A stretch of 64,000 bases of DNA, taken from Acanthochromis polyacanthus (Eukaryota; Chordata; Actinopteri; Pomacentridae). The notes beneath the pieces are model-generated. The model was given only the letters and a program-made list of their open reading frames with translations, had not been told where the DNA came from and ran no database searches. Below are positions 1 through 31,790 of this stretch, piece by piece. How positions within the stretch are numbered: position 1 is the first letter of the stretch; every line of letters begins with the position of its first letter. The position numbers and the translations under genes were made by a program. Where the stretch lies: NCBI RefSeq assembly GCF_021347895.1, contig NC_067134.1, forward strand, positions 26,188,347 through 26,252,346, read 5' to 3'.

Positions 1-317
1 AAATCTTCAGGAAGAAAATTCCAATAATTCCTTAAAAGTTTCCCTTAAATATATCATTGAAAAAAAATCCCCAAATTTGGCACAAAAATTCTAGCAAATA
101 TTTTCAAAAAAATCCTAAAAATATATCGCTGGATTTTGGTTCATTTTTTGTGTGAATGTTCTTAAGAAACATTTTTAACATTTCTTTTTTTTCCCACCCA
201 AAAATATTTCAAGATTTCCCAAAAATGTTGACATCAAAACTTTCACTATGAAAATATTTTTTCCCACATTTGCAAACATTAAAACGGGTCAATTTGACCC
301 GCAGGACGACACGAGGG
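1..317. mobile_element. piggyBac-like MITE copy 1 (truncated by window edge)
   Basis: AT-rich sequence ends in GACGACACGAGGG followed directly by TTAA at 318-321. The same ending and the same internal text (for example AGGAAGAAAATTCCAATA) recur in copies at 30807-31271 and 53057-53817. Termini of the form TTAA-CCC...GGG-TTAA are typical of piggyBac-type elements. The left end lies outside the window. No transposase coding is visible, so this is non-autonomous. Confidence 0.65.
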
Positions 318-326
318 TTAACCTTA

Positions 327-20989
<20,663 letters not shown>

Positions 20990-21260
20990 CTTTCTAAATA
21001 AAAGCCGAGCTTCGCTTCGCCTGGATGAACTACGGCTCCTGGATCATTGGCGGGGTCTTCGGATGGAGGCTCGCCTTGGATTCCTCTCTGTGGGATCCGC
21101 TTGTGAGCAGTAAACCCTGGGCTCTGGCTACTCCATGTTGAGGTGGCAGCAGCAGCGGCTCCCTGTTCGCTCTCTGACTTCCAGCACTGGAGGCTAGCTG
21201 GGGGGACGGCGGGCTTCCGGTCCGGCGTTTCAAAACAAACTGAAGCACGAGAGGAGATGA
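20990..21260 (-). promoter_or_regulatory. map4k4: map4k4 5' UTR / promoter-proximal GC-rich region
   Basis: Sequence upstream of the map4k4 start codon is rich in C, G and CpG (for example CCGGCG, GGACGGCGGG, GCCGAGC), unlike the AT-rich flanks. This is what a CpG-island promoter of a widely expressed kinase would look like. No TATA box or transcription start can be placed with certainty. Confidence 0.45.
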
Positions 21261-21600
21261 AAAGACCAGATTTGAAGCATCCAACACATTTCACTTTTTT
21301 GCGTCAGTTACTGCCTTTTTGCGTCAGTTAGTGCCTTTTTTTCACAATTTATGTCGTAATTTTTTTTTTTTTTTTGGGGGGGGGGTCTGCGACATCATCT
21401 TTCGCCAGTTTAATCAATCAGGTCCTTTCAAAACTCCCCAAAAGAACTACTCAGCAGACTCATGCTAATGACCATCATTAGCATACAAGGGCTCAGTAAC
21501 ACATTTCAAGGACCCCCACCTATACTCACAACGACCATCGTTCAGTCAGATGAGTTTTTGTCTATTTGGCACATATTCAACGATAACTTCATTCCTTTAA

Positions 21601-22095
21601 CCCTTAGATACACAAGTGATTAGACCCTACACTCTTCCAGAAGTGGGTCAGAAATGACCTGTAAAGGAGCCAATGTGTTTTTAGGTCATTTTTCTGTCGT
21701 TTTGATTAAGAAAATTTATTTGTATTATTGTTTGTGCTATATTTTTACCCATACAATAACAATTTCATGTTTGAAACATGTTTATTTTTCACTTAATAAC
21801 AGATTTTGATCACTTTGATGATTGAAACAGAAGAATATTACACAGAACAGCAACAGAAGAATGTCAGCATCCATTTTGTTGACATCTTTCCACTCTTTTC
21901 CTTCACGTTTGTGCACTTGATCTATTCTTGTGTGATATTATCAGCAATAAAGAAATACTTAGGAGTGCTTTTTCCACCCTTTTTTTTACACTGACAGGGG
22001 AATTATATCTGAATTTTCAAGTTATATAATTGAATTTAAAAAAACATCTTAGTTTATATTCTCAGTCACAAGCAATGGTCATTAAGTCAAAGAGG
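21601..22095. mobile_element. TTAA-flanked piggyBac-like MITE, copy 2 (reversed, diverged)
   Basis: TTAA at 21597-21600 is followed by CCCTTAGATAC. The right end is degenerate (AAAGAGG) and followed by TTAA at 22096-22099. Internal phrases GAAGAATATTACACAGAACA, TTTTGTTGACAT and GTTTATTTTTC are the reverse complement of 17285-17410. It is the same family as 17071-17558. Confidence 0.7.
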
Positions 22096-23329
22096 TTAAT
22101 GCACAGTTATAAATGGTATAAATAAATTAGCTTGGTTTTATAATTATTCTATCTGAACAGAAAATAATTATGAAGTGAAAATTGCCAGAAACACATTAAA
22201 AAGCTGTTAAAACCCACACATATTATATAGGTGAATATCGACATGCTTTCCGAGTTTCATCATAAAGCTACTTGATTTTGTTTTATTCTGAAATCCACCC
22301 ATCCCCACTTCCTCCTCTGCCCTGCCTGCTGCTGTCCAGCTTCACACCGCTCCGCCTCAACAGCACAAACACAGGAAGCCGGTCGGCCGCACACAGAAAG
22401 AAAAAGGGCTGGGCCTCCCAAACATCAAGCGTGGACACTGATATGTAAAGCACGGTTCCATCCACCTGCACGACGGCGGTTTTTACCCCTCTGAGGGGCA
22501 GCAGGGTAGGAGGGATGGCAGCAGAGGCCCCCCTCCTAACCTCACAGCTCAGCATCCATATGGACATGCGCATGCGGGGGGGGGGCTTCACTGTCAATAT
22601 TGGTAATCATGGGTGTGGCAAGTGAGCAGCCTCAGGAGTGATGCTGCGTGTTTGTGAGCATGAGGAGCAAACAGGAGGCTTTTAAGACGTCATAAATAAT
22701 AAATGGCTGCTCAGGTAGACGGCTCATCTTCCTGAATGTGAATCAGAACATCACACTACACGAGCAGATTTCTGTCAGACAGTGCAGCAAAAACACACTG
22801 TGATCTTTACTGCCAGCACCAACGTGTGTCAATACAAGCAGCTGCACATCACAACTCCACCATGAAATGTTCTGTTGCTTAAACAAACCTTAACATCGGC
22901 GACACGGGACAGGTTGAACCAGTCTGGCAGCTTCAGAGCAGCAGGAAGCTGGCAGGGAAGAGTCACCTGAACGAGCAGAAAGCCCCGAGGCGTTCAGTGT
23001 AAGACTTTAAGACACTTAACTGATACCTGCGCTCCCTAAATCACCTTAAACTCATCTGCCAGGAGGTGGATATTTGACACCGATAATGTGAGAGCTAATC
23101 CACGCCCTGGTTTAAGATGCGTGTGAAGTTTGAGCTCTGCCTTTATGTCTTTAATGTCAGGGCAACAGTCCTGTGTGCTGACATTTGGTTCAATGGTTCA
23201 GCTTCTATTTGTAAAAGATCAAATTAGAAATGCTTTACTGCCAACTGGTGGTTAAATGATGCTACTGCAGATTTACACCAAAGAGCCACAGCATTAAAAC
23301 CACTGACGTGGAGCAAAATGTCATAACAA

Positions 23330-23510
23330 TGCAACATCCTGCTGTGTGACGATGACCATTGGTGTGTCTGTCCGTCTGTCAGCAACATTACTCAAAAACG
23401 GAGTAATGGATTTGGAAGAAATTGTCAGGGAAGGTCAGAAATGACACAAGGACCAAGTAATTAGATTTTGCCAGTGATACGGCTTATAGTCTGGATTAAT
23501 GGATTTGTTG
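23330..23510. repeat. dispersed repeat, inverted partner of 5880-6060
   Basis: It contains GGTCAGAAATGACACAAGGA, CCAAGTAATTAGATTTTGCC and ACATTACTCAAAAACGGAG. These are reverse complements of text at 5910-6000. Confidence 0.55.
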
Positions 23511-23688
23511 TATCATTGTGAAATAGCGGCACGGCGCCACTGTAACTATGACAACAAGCTCCATCAGCTGCCTGCTGACATCACATGGGTTAATATATAA
23601 ATGAGGGACTTTTGATGTCCATGGGATAGATCTTGCATATATTTTTATTGTAATATGTTTTTATGTTCAATATGATCATGTTTTTAAT

Positions 23689-23690
<2 letters not shown>

Positions 23691-23719
<29 letters not shown>

Positions 23720-24180
23720 TAATAATAACTTTATTTATAAAGCGCTTTTCGTCAAAGTGCCGTACACAGAAATAAAAACAGATAAATAAAAACAGATAAA
23801 AGGAATTCACATGAAAGAGAAAACAAGTGGGTCTTCAGCTTAGTTTTAAATACATTAATGGAGGATGCCTGCCTCATTTCAGCAGGCAGACTGTTCTACA
23901 ATGTAGGTGCCCGGAAAGAAAAATCCCGTTCCCCCACCATCTTTTTACAGACCTTCGGGATATTCAGAAATCCAGTCCGGAGAGCCCGAGCGGGAACATA
24001 CAGATTCAGCAGGCTGGATAAATAAGATTGGGCAATTCCATTAACAATTTTATAGGTTGGTAGCAGCACCTTAAAGTCTGCTCTAACAAGAGTTGGTAGC
24101 CAATGCAGAGACCAGCACTGGAGTAATATGTTCCTATTTACTTGTTCTGGTCAGAACGTGAGCTGCTGGTTCTGGAACAT
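23691..24180. repeat. (AAT)n tract followed by a dispersed retroelement-like repeat
   Basis: An AAT tract at 23691-23728 adjoins TTTATTTATAAAGCGCTTTT, then GTGGGTCTTCAGCTTAGTTT, GCAGACTGTTCTACAATGTA and CTTGTTCTGGTCAGAAC. I recognise this order of phrases as a dispersed repeat common in fish. The simple-repeat end resembles the 3' tail of a non-LTR element. No reverse transcriptase coding is visible. Confidence 0.5.
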
Positions 24181-24199
24181 CTGCAGACCACGAAGACTC

Positions 24200-24540
24200 T
24201 TCATTTACAAATTTCATCATTATTTATTCTGGAAACAATCACTTATTCATAAAAAAAAAGACTGGATATCACTAAAATGTCAACTAAATATCCATCCCAA
24301 TTTAATAACAACCACCTTCTAATTAGCTAAACAATAAGAAAATAAGCTGATTCAAAATAGTTTTGATTGTTCTTTTTATTAAGTTGAGACAATCATGACA
24401 GATGTTTCTTTTTTGGCAGTATTTAAAATTTTATATGGAAAATAATAATTTGAATCGGTGTCCGGGAAATCACTTTCAGCTAAGTTATCCGTTACAGAAA
24501 CACCGCTCAAGGAAGTGTGTTTAATCCAGATCACATGACC
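24200..24540. repeat. dispersed repeat core leading into minisatellite locus 3
   Basis: GACTGGATATCACTAAAATG, ACAACCACCTTCTAATTAGC and AGATCACATGACCTGCTCCA match, in reverse complement, the region 60640-60960. The minisatellite begins directly after CCTGCTCCACA. In the 60.6-kb copy the same point is followed by an unrelated A-rich run instead. Confidence 0.75.
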
Positions 24541-26190
24541 TGCTCCACATTTCGTGTCTTGATTCTGTCATTTTGTGTCTCAGTTTTGTCGTTTTCTGTC
24601 TCGTTTTTGTCGTTTCGTAACTGTCTCTCGTTTTTGTCTGGATTTTGTCATTTTGTATCTCAGTTTTGTCGTTTTCTGTCTCGTTTTTGTCGTTTCGTAA
24701 CTGTGTGTCTCATTTTTGTCTTGATTTTGTCATTTTGTATCTCAGTTTTGTCGTTTTCTGTCTCGTTTTTGTCGTTTCGCGTCTCGGCTTTGTCGTGTTG
24801 TAACTGTGTGTCTCGTTTTTGTCTCGATTTTGTCATTTTGTATCTCAGTTTTGTCGTTTTCTGTCTCGTTTTTGTCGCTTCGCGTCTCGGTTTTGTCGTG
24901 TTGTAACCGTGTGTCTCGTTTTTGTCATTTTGTATCTCAGTTTTGTCGTTTTCTGTCTCGTTTTTGTCGCTTCGCGTCTCGGTTTTGTCGTGTTGTAACC
25001 GTGTGTCTCGTTTTTGTCATTTTGTATCTCAGTTTTGTCGTTTTTTGTCTCGTTTTTGTCGCTTCGCGTCTCGGTTTTGTCGTGTTGTAACTGTGTGTCT
25101 CGTTTTTGTCTCGATTTTGTCATTTTGTATCTCAGTTTTGTCGTTTTCTGTCTCGTTTTTGTCGCTTCGTGTCTCAGTTTTGTCGTTTTGTAACTGTGTC
25201 TCTCGTTTTTGTCTCGATTTTGTCATTTTGTATCTCAGTTTTGTCGTTTTCTGTCTCGTTTTTGTCGCTTCGTGTCTCGGTTTTGTCGTGTTGTAACTGT
25301 ATGTCTCGTTTTTGTCTCGATTTTGTCATTTTGTATCTCAGTTTTGTCGTTTTCTGTCTCGTTTTTGTCGCTTCGCGTCTCGGTTTTGTCGTGTTGTAAC
25401 CGTGTGTCTCGTTTTTGTCATTTTGTATCTCAGTTTTGTCGTTTTTTGTCTCGTTTTTGTCGCTTCGCGTCTCGGTTTTGTCGTGTTGTAACTGTGTGTC
25501 TCGTTTTTGTCTCGATTTTGTCATTTTGTATCTCAGTTTTGTCGTTTTCTGTCTCGTTTTTGTCGTTTCGCGTCTCGGCTTTGTCGTGTTGTAACTGTGT
25601 GTCTCGCTTTTGTCTCGATTTTGTCATTTTGTATCTCAGTTTTGTCGTTTTCTGTCTCGTTTTTGTCGCTTCGCGTCTCGGTTTTGTCGTGTTGTAACCG
25701 TGTGTCTCGTTTTTGTCATTTTGTATCTCAGTTTTGTCGTTTTCTGTCTCGTTTTTGTCGCTTCGCGTCTCGGTTTTGTCGTGTTGTAACCGTGTGTCTC
25801 GTTTTTGTCATTTTGTATCTCAGTTTTGTCGTTTTTTGTCTCGTTTTTGTCGCTTCGCGTCTCGGTTTTGTCGTGTTGTAACTGTGTGTCTCGTTTTTGT
25901 CTCGATTTTGTCATTTTGTATCTCAGTTTTGTCGTTTTCTGTCTCGTTTTTGTCGCTTCGTGTCTCAGTTTTGTCGTTTTGTAACTGTGTCTCTCGTTTT
26001 TGTCTCGATTTTGTCATTTTGTATCTCAGTTTTGTCGTTTTCTGTCTCGTTTTTGTCGCTTCGTGTCTCGGTTTTGTCGTGTTGTAACTGTGTGTCTCGT
26101 TTTTGTCTCGATTTTGTCATTTTGTATCTCAGTTTTGTCGTTTTCTGTCTCGATTTTGTCAATTTGTGTCTCATTTTTGTCAGTTTGTTT
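24540..26190. repeat. minisatellite locus 3, 1.65 kb, with higher-order units of about 92-104 bp
   Basis: Monomers such as GTTTTGTCGTTTTCTGTCTC and GTTTTTGTCTCGATTTTGTC alternate. The landmark GTGTTGTAAC recurs at about 24794, 24898, 24990 and 25082 and onwards, so units of about 104 and 92 bp are interspersed. Blocks at 25110-25310 and 25900-26100 are nearly identical, which points to recent segmental amplification. Long open frames on both strands arise from the lack of stop codons, not from a gene. Confidence 0.93.
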
Positions 26191-26659
26191 TGATCCGTTA
26201 GAAACCACATGACTGAGCAGCCCTGACGGTGTACTTCGCTCTCTGATTACTTTTCTTGTTTTGGCCTGTGCCGCCTACCTGAACTTTGTTGCTGACCTGC
26301 CACGACACAGAAACAGACTCGAGGAACACAACAAAGAGCTCAAGGTGGCTACACCTCCCTGGATCCCGATGTGATTGGCATCTGCAGGACAAACAACTTG
26401 ATCCACGGACGCTCCACAGTGTCCGTGTTATGGCAGCGTTTTGTCACCGAAAGAAAATAAAAAGAAGAAGAAACTGCACACAAAAGTAGCATTGACAAAA
26501 ATCGACACTGCTTGCTAAAGTAATCGGACAAAATAACCCAAATCATTTCTGAGAGCTAATTCAATCAAAGGCACAATGAAAAAAAGTTCAGTAACTGACA
26601 TGTAACTTTATTACCGACTAGTGTTGACCTTGTAACCCAACGTAGAGGCAGTACTGTCT

Positions 26660-26900
26660 TACAGCCGACACACCGTTTGTGCCACTAGACAGCAAGTTAA
26701 TATTATAAATAGCAACATGTAATACAAATGTTGAGCTGCAAGTCATGTTAAGAACATTTACACGTTACATTTCTGATAGAAAAATGATCCTTTAAAACCC
26801 AGCGCCAGTTTCCTTCGACGTAGCGGCATAAACAGGTTTAATAAAGGCAGAGCAACCAGAAGTGCGGCTTTTTTACACCATTTTGATCCCGGAAGAGTCG
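26660..26900. repeat. dispersed repeat (partner at 30450-30720)
   Basis: AAATAGCAACATG, TGAGCTGCAAG, GATCCTTTAAA, CAGTTTCCTT, AGAGCAACCAGAA and ATTGTCTCACAA-type phrases occur here and in the same order at 30470-30700 within chst10 intron 1. The class is unknown. Confidence 0.6.
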
Positions 26901-27542
26901 TTTACTGTCTCACAAAGCATTAAGATGCCTCGAGGAAGCAGGAATCAATGGTTAAAAAATGTGAAAAGCTCCGTAGCTCATAGAAACATTCGTGAAAAAT
27001 ATCATGGTTATTTTCTGGTCCTTCACATTTCTCGTCCAAAAACAGGCGTCTTTGTCTACATCATAGCAACAGAAGCACTGTCAACAACAGGACGAATCGT
27101 GATCCAAACAGTGCAATATAACAGCTACATTACAGGATTAAGGGCCTGTATCCCGGCACTACAGAGCATCGGACATATGGATAAACATTAAATATAACAG
27201 TAGCATGTTCTCCATTAGTTCTGTACCTGTATTTGACCTACATATTGAAGTGTTTCCACCAGTTTAGCAACAACACGATGAGCTGAATCTCATCACCTCC
27301 CTCCAAAAAACCCACTGTTAAATATGTTATTATTATTAGATAGCACTTCTCAGAATTGCACATACACCCAACACACCAACAACCCGTCAGTTATTCCAAC
27401 AAAATGTGTCTAAAATAAGAGCAGAGACGTGACGCCTCACTGTCACATCAGTCCAGTTAGCTACAATACACCCCTGTCTTAGTAAACCAAAAGATGTTGA
27501 GGATTTCATATGAACGTGTCTTTTAATTAGTGTAAATCGTTT

Positions 27543-28095
27543 TTAGTTCAGTAGGAAGTCTGGGCTCGGGTAGCCAAACAGGCTGAAGTCGCCCTGGTAA
27601 CGGGCGTAGAGACGCCGGATGTCCCGCTTGCTGATGCCTGAGAAGTAGCGCTCCACCTTGGTCCTGTTGTAGCGGGTGATGCCCGGGGGGATGGCCGGGT
27701 AGGACACCAGCTCGTCGATGCCCGCCGCTCTGAGGATGTGGGGGGCGTCTCGCTCCAGCGTCTCGTGGTGACCGACCACGCTGTAGTGGATTTCGCACGG
27801 CGCGCACAGCTCGGCGTACGTCACCCAGTGGATGATGTGCTCCCCGAACTGCCGGTCCATGCGGCGGCGGCCTTCCACGTCGCCCAGGTAACGGACAAAG
27901 TCCTCAAAGTGCAGACCGGAGGCGGCGAGGTCGCTGTCGCGGTGGCTCTTGCGGTATTTCCGTATGATGGCCGGAGCGATGTCGTGTTTGTACCACGGCT
28001 CGAAGCGCGGGTTCTTCACAAACTTGTCCTTGAAGGCGGAGATCAGACGCTCGAAAGGATCTCTGACGATGAAAAACTTGAAGTAGGAGTTCAAT
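27543..28095 (-). CDS. chst10: chst10 coding exon 5 (catalytic core, stop)
   Basis: A 553-nt terminal exon starts after CAACAG and encodes LNSYFKFFIVRDPFERLISA, FGEHIIHWVTYAELCAPCEI, and the end GDFSLFGYPSPDFLLN. The stop codon TAA is at 27543-27545. The open frame continues past the acceptor into the intron as far as 28172, but that extension is intronic. Confidence 0.97.
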
Positions 28096-31000
28096 CTGTT
28101 GAGGAACACAGGAAGGATTGACGAGTGGACTTTAGAGACAACAGATCCCACTATAGCAGGGGTGTCAAACATGAGGCTCTCATTTTTGTCATTTTGCGTT
28201 TCCTTTTTGTCTCATTTTTAGCATTTTGTTTGCTTTATTTGTTGCTTTAGTCTCGTTTTTGTTACTTTGTGTCTCATTTTAGTAATACTTCGTCTTGTTT
28301 TTATTGCTTTTTTTGTATGACTATTGTCGTTTATCTCATGTTTTTGTTGTTTTGTTTCTCGTTTTGTTTCCTTTTTGTCTTGCTTTTTTTTTTGCCTTAT
28401 TTTTTGCACTTTGTGTTTTGCTTTATTCATTGTTTTGTGTATAGTTTGTGTCGTTTTTTGAGGTTTTTTCATCTCACTTGTGTTGTTTGTCTCTTTTTTG
28501 TCATTTTGTGTCTTTTTTTTAAATAATTTTGATCATTAAGTGAAATACTGTATTGTTGAGCTCCAGATAGCTGTGACTAAATGTTTTGTGGCTTTGTAAT
28601 GTGTAAACTGAGGCTGAATGTTGTTGAAATTGAATTTATTTTTCTTAAGAAACTTCAGTTTGCTCATGATATTTTGCAAAAAGATAATTCCTTAAATATG
28701 GACTTTGTTGCACTAAAACAAAACAAATTGGAGCTGTGGTTATTTATAGGTGCTGTGATTTTACTGGTCACTTCAGATCAAACTGGGATGAATGTGGAAC
28801 CTGAACTAAAATGAGTTTGACGCCATCATGCAGCACAATGTGAACTTTTCTTAAACGCCAGCTTAGAGGCTAATCCTTTACTAGCAGATACCATTTCAGC
28901 TCATTCTAATCTTTGTTCTGAGGACATAAACACCAAGTCCTTGTACATGCAGCTATTCGGATTATGATGACTAACCTGTGAGTTATTTCCTGTGGAGAGA
29001 GTGACGAGAGGCGAGGGAGGCCATTTTTCTCGTGGTCGTGGACGAGGTTTTCTGGGATCTCCTCCACAGTGGAGAAAGCTCCTGTTGGCACAAATAATCG
29101 ACGAATTAAACAAAGAGACCTCCAGTAACAAAGTTTAATTTAATATTTGGAATGTTATTGTCATATTTGACTCATATCCATGCACAAAAAACATCTTGTG
29201 GAATGAATGAATGAATTTGTATTTCAGATGTGAGGAAAAAAAAAAGCCACAAAAACAAATCAAAACAAAATGAAATGCAACAAAACAAACAAAGCAAAAG
29301 CACTTTTACTCCTACATCTTGTCCATTTCACCCATCAGTCACTCACTCTCATAATTATTTATGTACAAATGAAGAAATATTAAATAATCAGTGATATATT
29401 CATGTCAAAGCCCCTTCTCCTCCTTGTACCTCCTGAAAGCCACATGTTTGTTCTGCTTTTTAAACTGGGTCGTACTTGGACATTCCTTAAGCTCCACCTC
29501 TGATCCGTTCTACACCCTCACTCCACATAATTAAAGACAAAAGGAATTACATTTTAAATGCCTCCTCCAACTACAACCCCCATCTCTGCTAAAAAACAAG
29601 TTCTGAATATTTACATGAAGCCTGTTGATTATTCCTTTCTACACTATTTGTGTTGGAGAAAAAAACCTGCGTGTTTCAATCATTTTTTTCACCTTCATCC
29701 ACTTCTTTCTTACCATTGAGCACAATGAGGACCTTCTTCCATTGCGTGTTTCCCACTTTAGGCGTCTGGCAGAACAGGATCTTGTGTTTGTCGCACACAA
29801 AGATGCGATCGAGGACGAACTTGCTGATGGAGACGTGAGTCAGATTCCTGAGGCTGCTGTTCTTACACGCGGTGGAGAGCAGCTCGATTCGCTTCTCAGC
29901 CACTGACTGCCACTCGCCCACTGTGGGAGCTGCTGAAGGCTGAGAGAAACGACGACGACATGAGTTATAGACTTGGATTAAATGCTGCTGCAGGGGACAA
30001 AAAGTGAATGATTATGCCTGAGGATAAATCAGCACTGGAGCACAATTAGGAATCGGGAACCAGTCACCTGATCTGATGGCTTTGGAGCTTGTTTTTCTGG
30101 GCTGGACACAGGAACGGGTTTGACCACCTTGGTGCCTGGTACAGTCCAGCTCTGACCCCCGGCTCTCTCTCCATAGTCTGAAAACACAAATTAAACCCTA
30201 CAGAGCTTCTAACAGAGGCAAAACACTTCAAACAGGGGCAGATCTTTGTTCCCTCAGCACTGGGTTATTATCTACTCTTAAAATCATAATTGTGACACCA
30301 TTCAATGACTAAATGTATTTTAAAAAATGGAATCAGATCCCTTTATGTGTTCCTTTATAATCTGAATCTTTTAAAGACATTTCCATCCGAACACGATGCA
30401 AAAATAGCAAAGAACTGCTGTGTAACAACTCACCACAAAGCAGGAAATTAAACTAAATGGCAAGCTAATATTAGAAATAGCAACATGAATGTAATGTGAA
30501 TTTTGAGTTGCAAGAACATGCTAAAAAGATCCTTTAAATCTGGTGTCAGTTTCTTTTAAAGTAGCATTAACAGCTTCTTCAATTTAGTAAACAGAAGAGC
30601 AACTGGAACTATAGCTACAGTACAGCTCACAGCTTTTAAGATCATTTTAAAGGCAATTAAAGATAACTGAAGAGCTATATATTGTCTCACAAGACATTAA
30701 TACAATATCATGATATTTATTATGATCTATTGACTTCGTCTGAGCCTGCTCACGGTCTAAGATCCTCAGGTAGATCCCTTCTGCTCGTTCCAAAGTCAAG
30801 GCTTAACCCTCCTGTTGAACTCACTTAAGGGCATCAAAAAAATAGTTTCCTTCTCTGAAAAAAATTCAAAAGCTTTGCAAAAAAATTCCACAAATTTCCA
30901 AAAATTTGCAAAACCTTCAGGAAGAAAATTCCAATACTTCCTTAAAAGTTTTTTTTACAAAAAAAAATCTCCAAAATTTGGCAAGAAAATTCTTCTAAAT

Positions 31001-31790
31001 ATTTTCGAGAAATGAGTAAAAAATCTTCTAAAAAAATCCTAAAAATATGTAAAGTGATTCCATATATTTTGTTTCTGGATTTTGGTTGATTTTTTTGTGA
31101 ATGTTCTTCAGAAACATTTTTAACACTTTTTTTCCACCACAAAATGTTTAAATATTTCCCTTAATGTTGAAAATGTGGACATCAGAAGTTTCACTGTAAA
31201 GATATATATTTTTTCCACACATTTTCAAACTATAAAACGAGTCAATTTTGACCCGCAGGACGACACGAGGGTTAAATCTAAAGGTGACCAAGCTTTGCCT
31301 AGTTTTGTTTATGATTGCTATTCTAGCTAATTATTCATTTAATTTATTGTCATTTTTACTCTTTACTTTAACTGACTGCTCTGACTCATCTCCTATATCT
31401 TGTTTGTCTGTATCACATGTTTAACTGTCAAAGCACTTTGTGAACGCTGTTGCTAAGGGTACTTATAAGACACCTCGTATAAAGCAAAATTCAATAGAAA
31501 ACATGCTGTTGCTTCTAAAAATATTCATCAAAAGCAGCACTATCTATTTAGGGTGTATTATACTATTGCACTTGTCCAAAAGAAGCTTCCCTGATACAGT
31601 CTAGCCTCATCTACATCTGGATTTACATCAGTAGACACATGTTAGAAGACAGGACTAGAACATCTGTAGGTATCAACAGAGGGAACAGCAGCTTACCATC
31701 TACAGCTCTGAAGCTCATGAACTTGCTAACGAACATCAGAATGAGCAGCACCCAGCCGCAAGCCCCGAGGAGCAGCCAGTGGTGGCGCAT
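27543..31790 (-). CDS. chst10: chst10: carbohydrate sulfotransferase 10 (HNK-1 sulfotransferase)
   Basis: Five coding exons (31697-31790, 30068-30177, 29714-29939, 28976-29081, 27543-28095) join in frame into 362 residues, close to the 356 of human CHST10. The protein is a type II Golgi enzyme that transfers sulfate from PAPS to the glucuronic acid of the HNK-1 glycan. Residues about 5-24 (WLLLGACGWVLLILMFVSKF) form the signal anchor. The 5'-phosphosulfate-binding motif TPKVGNTQW is in exon 3 and the 3'-phosphate-binding segment VRDPFERLISAF is in exon 5. The C terminus ends PDFLLN as in the human protein. Possible N-glycosylation sites include NSS, NLT and NRT. The stem region (exon 2) is poorly conserved. 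rpl31 lies about 1 kb upstream on the same strand. Confidence 0.96.
28157..28824. mobile_element. GGGGTGTCAAAC-ended element with minisatellite locus 4, in chst10 intron 4
   Basis: The left end CAGGGGTGTCAAAC and the right end GTTTGACGCC are inverted repeats. I know CAGGGGTGTCAAACTCATTT ... AAAATGAGTTTGACACCCCT as ends of a fish DNA-transposon MITE. Inside, 28180-28520 is a degenerate TTTTTGTC/TGTCTC array related to the other minisatellites. It begins only about 60 bp upstream of the acceptor of chst10 exon 5. Confidence 0.65.
28976..29081 (-). CDS. chst10: chst10 coding exon 4
   Basis: A 106-nt exon encodes AFSTVEEIPENLVHDHEKNG and LPRLSSLSPQEITH. It matches the segment between the two PAPS sites in CHST10. 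Phase 2 start and AG| end join in frame to the neighbours. Confidence 0.97.
29714..29939 (-). CDS. chst10: chst10 coding exon 3 (PAPS 5'-phosphosulfate site)
   Basis: A 226-nt exon encodes SKFVLDRIFVCDKHKILFCQ and then TPKVGNTQWKKVLIVLN. TPKVGNTQW is the conserved 5'-PSB loop. It ends in phase 1 before GTAAGA. Confidence 0.97.
30068..30177 (-). CDS. chst10: chst10 coding exon 2 (stem region)
   Basis: A 110-nt exon encodes YGERAGGQSWTVPGTKVVKP and continues to PKPSDQ. It is the proline- and serine-rich stem between the membrane anchor and the catalytic domain. It is supported by in-frame joining on both sides, TTTCAG acceptor and GTGACT donor. Confidence 0.9.
30450..30720. repeat. dispersed repeat (partner at 26660-26900)
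   Basis: It shares GAAATAGCAACATGAA, TTGAGTTGCAAG, GATCCTTTAAAT, CAGTTTCTTT, AGAGCAACTGGAAC and TATTGTCTCACAAGACATTA-like text with 26690-26925, in the same order. It lies in chst10 intron 1. Confidence 0.6.
30807..31271. mobile_element. piggyBac-like MITE copy 2 (complete)
   Basis: This 465-bp element begins CCCTCCTGTTG and ends CGACACGAGGG, bordered by TTAA at 30803-30806 and 31272-31275. The inner right end carries the palindrome-like GGGTCAA..TTGACCC text seen in copy 1. It sits in chst10 intron 1. No coding is present. Confidence 0.8.
31697..31790 (-). CDS. chst10: chst10 coding exon 1 (signal anchor)
   Basis: The start codon at 31788-31790 opens MRHHWLLLGACGWVLLILMF, a short basic N terminus followed by a membrane segment. 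The exon ends in phase 1 (GAT G) before GTAAGC. A possible acceptor (GTGTCCAG) just right of 31839 suggests that about 49 nt of 5' UTR lie in this exon. Confidence 0.95.

Larger units (their letters stand above)
21261..27542. other. intergenic region between map4k4 and chst10
   Basis: About 6 kb between the 5' end of map4k4 and the stop codon of chst10. It holds a T/G homopolymer run at 21360-21386, a TTAA MITE, an (AAT)n tract with a dispersed repeat, the large minisatellite locus 3 and a dispersed repeat at 26660-26900. Segments 22100-23320 and 26900-27500 show nothing that I can identify. Confidence 0.7.

Noticed and set aside
24540..26190. Regular repeats that might suggest a CRISPR array
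   Set aside because: Units are contiguous degenerate monomers with no distinct spacers, no cas genes, and the context is a vertebrate genome.
24517..26212. Many overlapping frames on both strands, including hydrophilic KTETRSDKNETKNDK-type proteins
   Set aside because: Products of the stop-poor repeat at locus 3. Open frames on both strands over the same bases argue against coding.
26862..27191. 109-aa plus-strand open frame starting MRLFYTILIPEE
   Set aside because: It begins inside a dispersed repeat (26660-26900), has no recognisable domain, and its partner repeat copy does not keep the frame.
27738..28121. 127-aa plus-strand open frame opposite chst10 exon 5
   Set aside because: Antisense shadow of a well-supported coding exon; GC-rich third positions keep it open.
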